This document shows, piece after piece, positions 7,114 through 8,826 of a stretch of 8,826 nucleotides of DNA. The notes beneath the pieces were generated by a model that saw nothing but the letters and a program-made list of their open reading frames with translations, was not told the origin of the DNA and ran no database searches. Location: contig JARPAQ010000186.1 of assembly GCA_029460375.1 (NCBI GenBank), forward strand, positions 1 to 8,826, in the 5' to 3' direction. The stretch comes from Nitrososphaerota archaeon (GTDB taxonomy: Archaea; Thermoproteota; Nitrososphaeria; Nitrososphaerales; JACPRH01). The translations under genes and the position numbers were made by a program. Numbering within the stretch: the stretch's first letter is position 1; every line of letters begins with the position of its first letter.

Positions 7114-7768
7114 TAAGCGGTCAGATCTCTCTAAGCCTCCTTTGAATATACTTGTCAACCCTGACGAGATAAGGCGAAAGAAGCCGTGGGAGGTTGATAT
7201 CCAAAAGCTCTTGGAGGTATTCGTAAAAATTCTTGAGCAGGAGGAGATACCAGATCTTAGGCTGTGCGGATCAGCCGCCTTATCCTCGGCTTTGATATAC
7301 CGGTTGAAAGTTGAAAGTCTCTTCCTCTTTGAGAAGCTAAAAGTGAAACGCAGTGTGATCGATAGAACTGATCCTCCTCGCATAATAGATATGCCTTACC
7401 GGTACGAGTTCTCCACGACGTCTCTTGACGACCTTGTAGCAGTGCTCGAAGGTATTCTGGATGATTTGTCTGCTGAAATGCCAAAGAAGACTAAGCTCAG
7501 TGTAATCGAGGCTGAGCCTGTCCTAGAGGTTGACACCTTCTCCGTCCAGATTCAGAAGGCTCTTAAAGAACTGAAGCGTGATATAGCAAATATTCTTAGA
7601 CGCAACAAGGAGATACTTTTCAGCGAATATGTGACGGATATGGATATTCTTGGGCGACTAAGAACACTTCTGCTACTCCTATTTGCAGCAAACGACGGGC
7701 TTATACAGCTGATACAGCGTGAAGAAGATATATTGATCGTGGGTGCAGTAGTAGATGCCTCTCAGTGA
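7106..7768 (+). CDS. scpA: Segregation and condensation protein ScpA (kleisin subunit)
   Basis: Kleisin that bridges the two SMC heads and closes the condensin ring, with ScpB bound to its middle. 220 residues from GTG at 7106, somewhat shorter than the roughly 250 of bacterial ScpA. The N-terminal block NPDEIRRKKPWEVDIQKLLE (18-37), followed by IPDLRLCGSAALSSALIYRL, matches the ScpA N-terminal helices that contact the SMC neck. The variable middle is acidic and basic mixed. The C-terminal part, about 160-215 (MDILGRLRTLLLLLFAANDG then IQLIQREEDILIVG), fits the winged helix that binds the SMC head cap. It overlaps smc by 8 bases and scpB by 14, implying coupled synthesis of the three subunits. 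The GTG start is chosen over TTG at 7097 because of ribosome-binding-site spacing; the three-residue difference does not affect function. Confidence 0.9.
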   Translation: MDNKRSDLSKPPLNILVNPDEIRRKKPWEVDIQKLLEVFVKILEQEEIPDLRLCGSAALSSALIYRLKVESLFLFEKLKVKRSVIDRTDPPRIIDMPYRYEFSTTSLDDLVAVLEGILDDLSAEMPKKTKLSVIEAEPVLEVDTFSVQIQKALKELKRDIANILRRNKEILFSEYVTDMDILGRLRTLLLLLFAANDGLIQLIQREEDILIVGAVVDASQ

Positions 7769-8300
7769 GGAGGAACTGCGTGCTCGGATAGAAGCAGCGT
7801 TATATGCAGCAGGTCGACCTTTAGACCTTACTGATCTGGCTAAAGCGGCAGGGATAACTTCGAAACGCAAGACGTTGAGGATTGTGAAGAAGATATTGAA
7901 GAGCATGAACGAAAATATGGTGGCGCTGGAGATAGTAGAGCTTCCCGGACAGAAGTTCGCTTTGCAGCTGAAGACCCGTTACACCACCGTGGCGAGAAGG
8001 TTTTCGATAAGACCGCTTATGCCGAAGGCGGTTTTGAAGACATTATCACATGTTGTCTATCTCCAACCTGTTTCAAGTAGTAATCTGGCTGCAAGAAGGG
8101 GGCCGCAAGCATATGGTCATCTGAAGAAACTTCGTGAACTCGGATTTGTCAAAGCGGAGCGTTCAGGCAGAACCAATATCTACCGAACGACCCACACCTT
8201 CTCTGAATACTTCGGAGTAGGCACCGAGCCTGAAACGATAAGGCGTGAACTCAACTCATCGAAAAGTAGAAGAGAACAATTCGGTCTTCAAAAGGTTTAA
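7755..8300 (+). CDS. scpB: Segregation and condensation protein ScpB (kite subunit)
   Basis: Winged-helix (kite) protein that dimerises on the middle of ScpA and modulates the SMC ATPase. At 181 residues it is close to the usual family size. The first winged helix (about 1-80) starts with EEELRARIEAALYAAGRPLD and LTDLAKAAGI, the characteristic ScpB opening. The second (about 88-165) contains RFSIRPLMPKAVLKTLSHVV, RRGPQAYGHLKKLRELGFV and a wing-like strand pair, AERSGRTNIYRTT, then FSEYFGV, the family's usual end of the domain. A basic tail of about 20 residues follows. ATG at 7755 lies within the last codons of scpA. Alone it could be mistaken for a DNA-binding wHTH regulator, but position and the opening and FSEYFGV blocks make ScpB clear. 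Confidence 0.92.
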   Translation: MPLSEEELRARIEAALYAAGRPLDLTDLAKAAGITSKRKTLRIVKKILKSMNENMVALEIVELPGQKFALQLKTRYTTVARRFSIRPLMPKAVLKTLSHVVYLQPVSSSNLAARRGPQAYGHLKKLRELGFVKAERSGRTNIYRTTHTFSEYFGVGTEPETIRRELNSSKSRREQFGLQKV

Positions 8301-8304
8301 AATA
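8296..8304 (+). promoter_or_regulatory. Possible TATA box for the S8e-SRP19 genes
   Basis: TTTAAAATA spans the scpB stop codon. Normal archaeal spacing would put a transcription start near 8326, leaving a leader of about 13 bases before the TTG at 8340. Read-through from the smc operon is equally possible, since the gap is only 39 bases and no terminator is visible. Confidence 0.35.
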
Positions 8305-8339
8305 GGTCACCTCCCGTCGAGGCAGCTGGTAGATCCGGT

Positions 8340-8723
8340 TTGATCAAATCCCTCAAGAATCTGGCTAAGAAGAAGATGACAGGAGGCAGACGCATCACCT
8401 ATCGTGGGCGTCGTTCTTTCGAGAAGAATAGGTATGCTACTGAAACGGTACTCGGCGAAGTTGAGCTGGTACAGAGAACTGTTAGAGGTGGAAACTCCAA
8501 ACGCGGTCTGAGGAAGGTGGACCATGCCAACGTGGTTGACCCATCTACCGGAAAGGTTTCGAAGACCAAGATATTGAAGGTCATCAAGAACCCTGCAAAT
8601 AGGGACTATGAGCGGCGGGGAGTTATAACAAAAGGCTGCTCGATTGAAACCGAGAAGGGTGTTGCAATAGTGACCTCCAGACCGGGGCAGGACGGAGTGG
8701 TCAACGCCAGCCTCTCAAAGTAG
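8340..8723 (+). CDS. rps8e: Small-subunit ribosomal protein S8e (eS8)
   Basis: Component of the archaeal/eukaryotic 30S/40S subunit with no bacterial counterpart. 127 residues, the usual archaeal length. Family landmarks are KKMTGGRRITYRGRRSFEKN near the N-terminus, then TVLG, RTVRGGNSKRGLR, ANVVDPSTGK, IKNPANRDYERRGVITKG, and a C-terminal block, GQDGVVNASL. The protein is strongly basic, as expected for rRNA binding. The frame opens only after the TAA at 8298-8300, and TTG at 8340 is the only standard start codon before the conserved TGGRR block other than an ATG at 8376 that would remove about 12 residues. TTG gives the length and N-terminus expected from relatives. GGTAGATC (8328-8335) just upstream may act as a weak ribosome binding site. 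SRP19 follows 11 bases after the stop. Confidence 0.93.
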   Translation: MIKSLKNLAKKKMTGGRRITYRGRRSFEKNRYATETVLGEVELVQRTVRGGNSKRGLRKVDHANVVDPSTGKVSKTKILKVIKNPANRDYERRGVITKGCSIETEKGVAIVTSRPGQDGVVNASLSK

Positions 8724-8734
8724 TGTAGCAAGAG

Positions 8735-8826
8735 ATGAAAGATTACGATAGGCTCGTAATCTGGGTTGACTACTTCAATTCCAGCCTCAGCCGAGCAGAT
8801 GGAAGGAGGGTGCCCCTTAACATGGC
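8735..8826 (+). CDS. srp19: Signal recognition particle 19 kDa protein (SRP19), 3' end missing
   Basis: Binds the S domain of 7S RNA (helices 6 and 8) and prepares it for SRP54, in the archaeal/eukaryotic SRP that targets proteins to the membrane. Only the first 30 codons plus two bases are in the window. They read MKDYDRLVIWVDYFNSSLSR (1-20), followed by ADGRRVPLNM. This matches the SRP19 N-terminus: the IW-x-x-YF start of the RNA-binding fold, the SR pair, and the GRRVP motif. ATG at 8735 is 11 bases after the S8e stop, with no strong ribosome binding site, so it is probably cotranscribed with S8e. Roughly two thirds of the protein lies beyond the edge. The fragment is short, but the motif string is distinctive. 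Confidence 0.85.
   Translation, partial: MKDYDRLVIWVDYFNSSLSRADGRRVPLNM

Noticed and set aside
6883..7383. Minus-strand ORF of 166 codons across the smc-scpA junction
   Set aside because: It lies opposite the conserved SMC head motifs and the ScpA N-terminus, has no recognisable domain, and looks like a shadow frame.
1..8826. Mobile element, CRISPR array, RNA gene, defence or other unknown multigene system
   Set aside because: I saw no terminal repeats, transposase or integrase motifs, spaced direct repeats or tRNA-like folds. Almost every base is accounted for by recognised core metabolic and housekeeping genes.

Overview
The window reads as ordinary archaeal chromosome, most likely a TACK-group organism related to Bathyarchaeota or Thaumarchaeota. 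This rests on gene content. Pantoate kinase, phosphopantothenate synthetase, ribosomal protein S8e and SRP19 are archaeal or archaeal/eukaryotic families, and the TATA-like elements and GAGGTG ribosome binding sites are archaeal in style. A canonical SMC with ScpA and ScpB argues against Sulfolobales-type Crenarchaeota. The lineage is an inference from gene order and general protein resemblance, not from a database search. All genes lie on the + strand and are packed tightly; the only gaps above about 35 bases are 3463-3564 and 8301-8339.

The left half (1-3462) is a coenzyme A biosynthesis block. It holds pantoate kinase (PoK, its N-terminus cut off by the window edge), phosphopantothenate synthetase (PPS), ketopantoate hydroxymethyltransferase (panB) and ketopantoate reductase (panE). 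PoK/PPS and PPS/panB overlap by 4 and 3 bases, and panB/panE abut exactly. Together they cover every step from 2-oxoisovalerate to 4'-phosphopantothenate by the archaeal route, in which pantoate is phosphorylated before beta-alanine is joined. The window lacks the beta-alanine supply and the steps after phosphopantothenate.

The right half opens with a 102-base intergenic region carrying a good TATA-box candidate. It is followed by a chromosome-organisation operon: smc (1182 residues), scpA and scpB, with overlapping ends (8 and 14 bases). These encode the ring-shaped SMC-ScpAB condensin. After a 39-base gap come ribosomal protein S8e and the first 30 codons of SRP19, so the condensin operon runs into translation and protein-targeting genes.

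No mobile element, CRISPR array, tRNA, rRNA or unknown multigene system is visible. The points most worth a second look are a sharp change in third-codon-position composition inside PoK near position 305, an SMC whose switch-loop histidine is leucine and whose hinge lacks the usual glycine pairs, and a possible leaderless 20-codon ORF overlapping the smc start. Several start codons also appear to be non-ATG.
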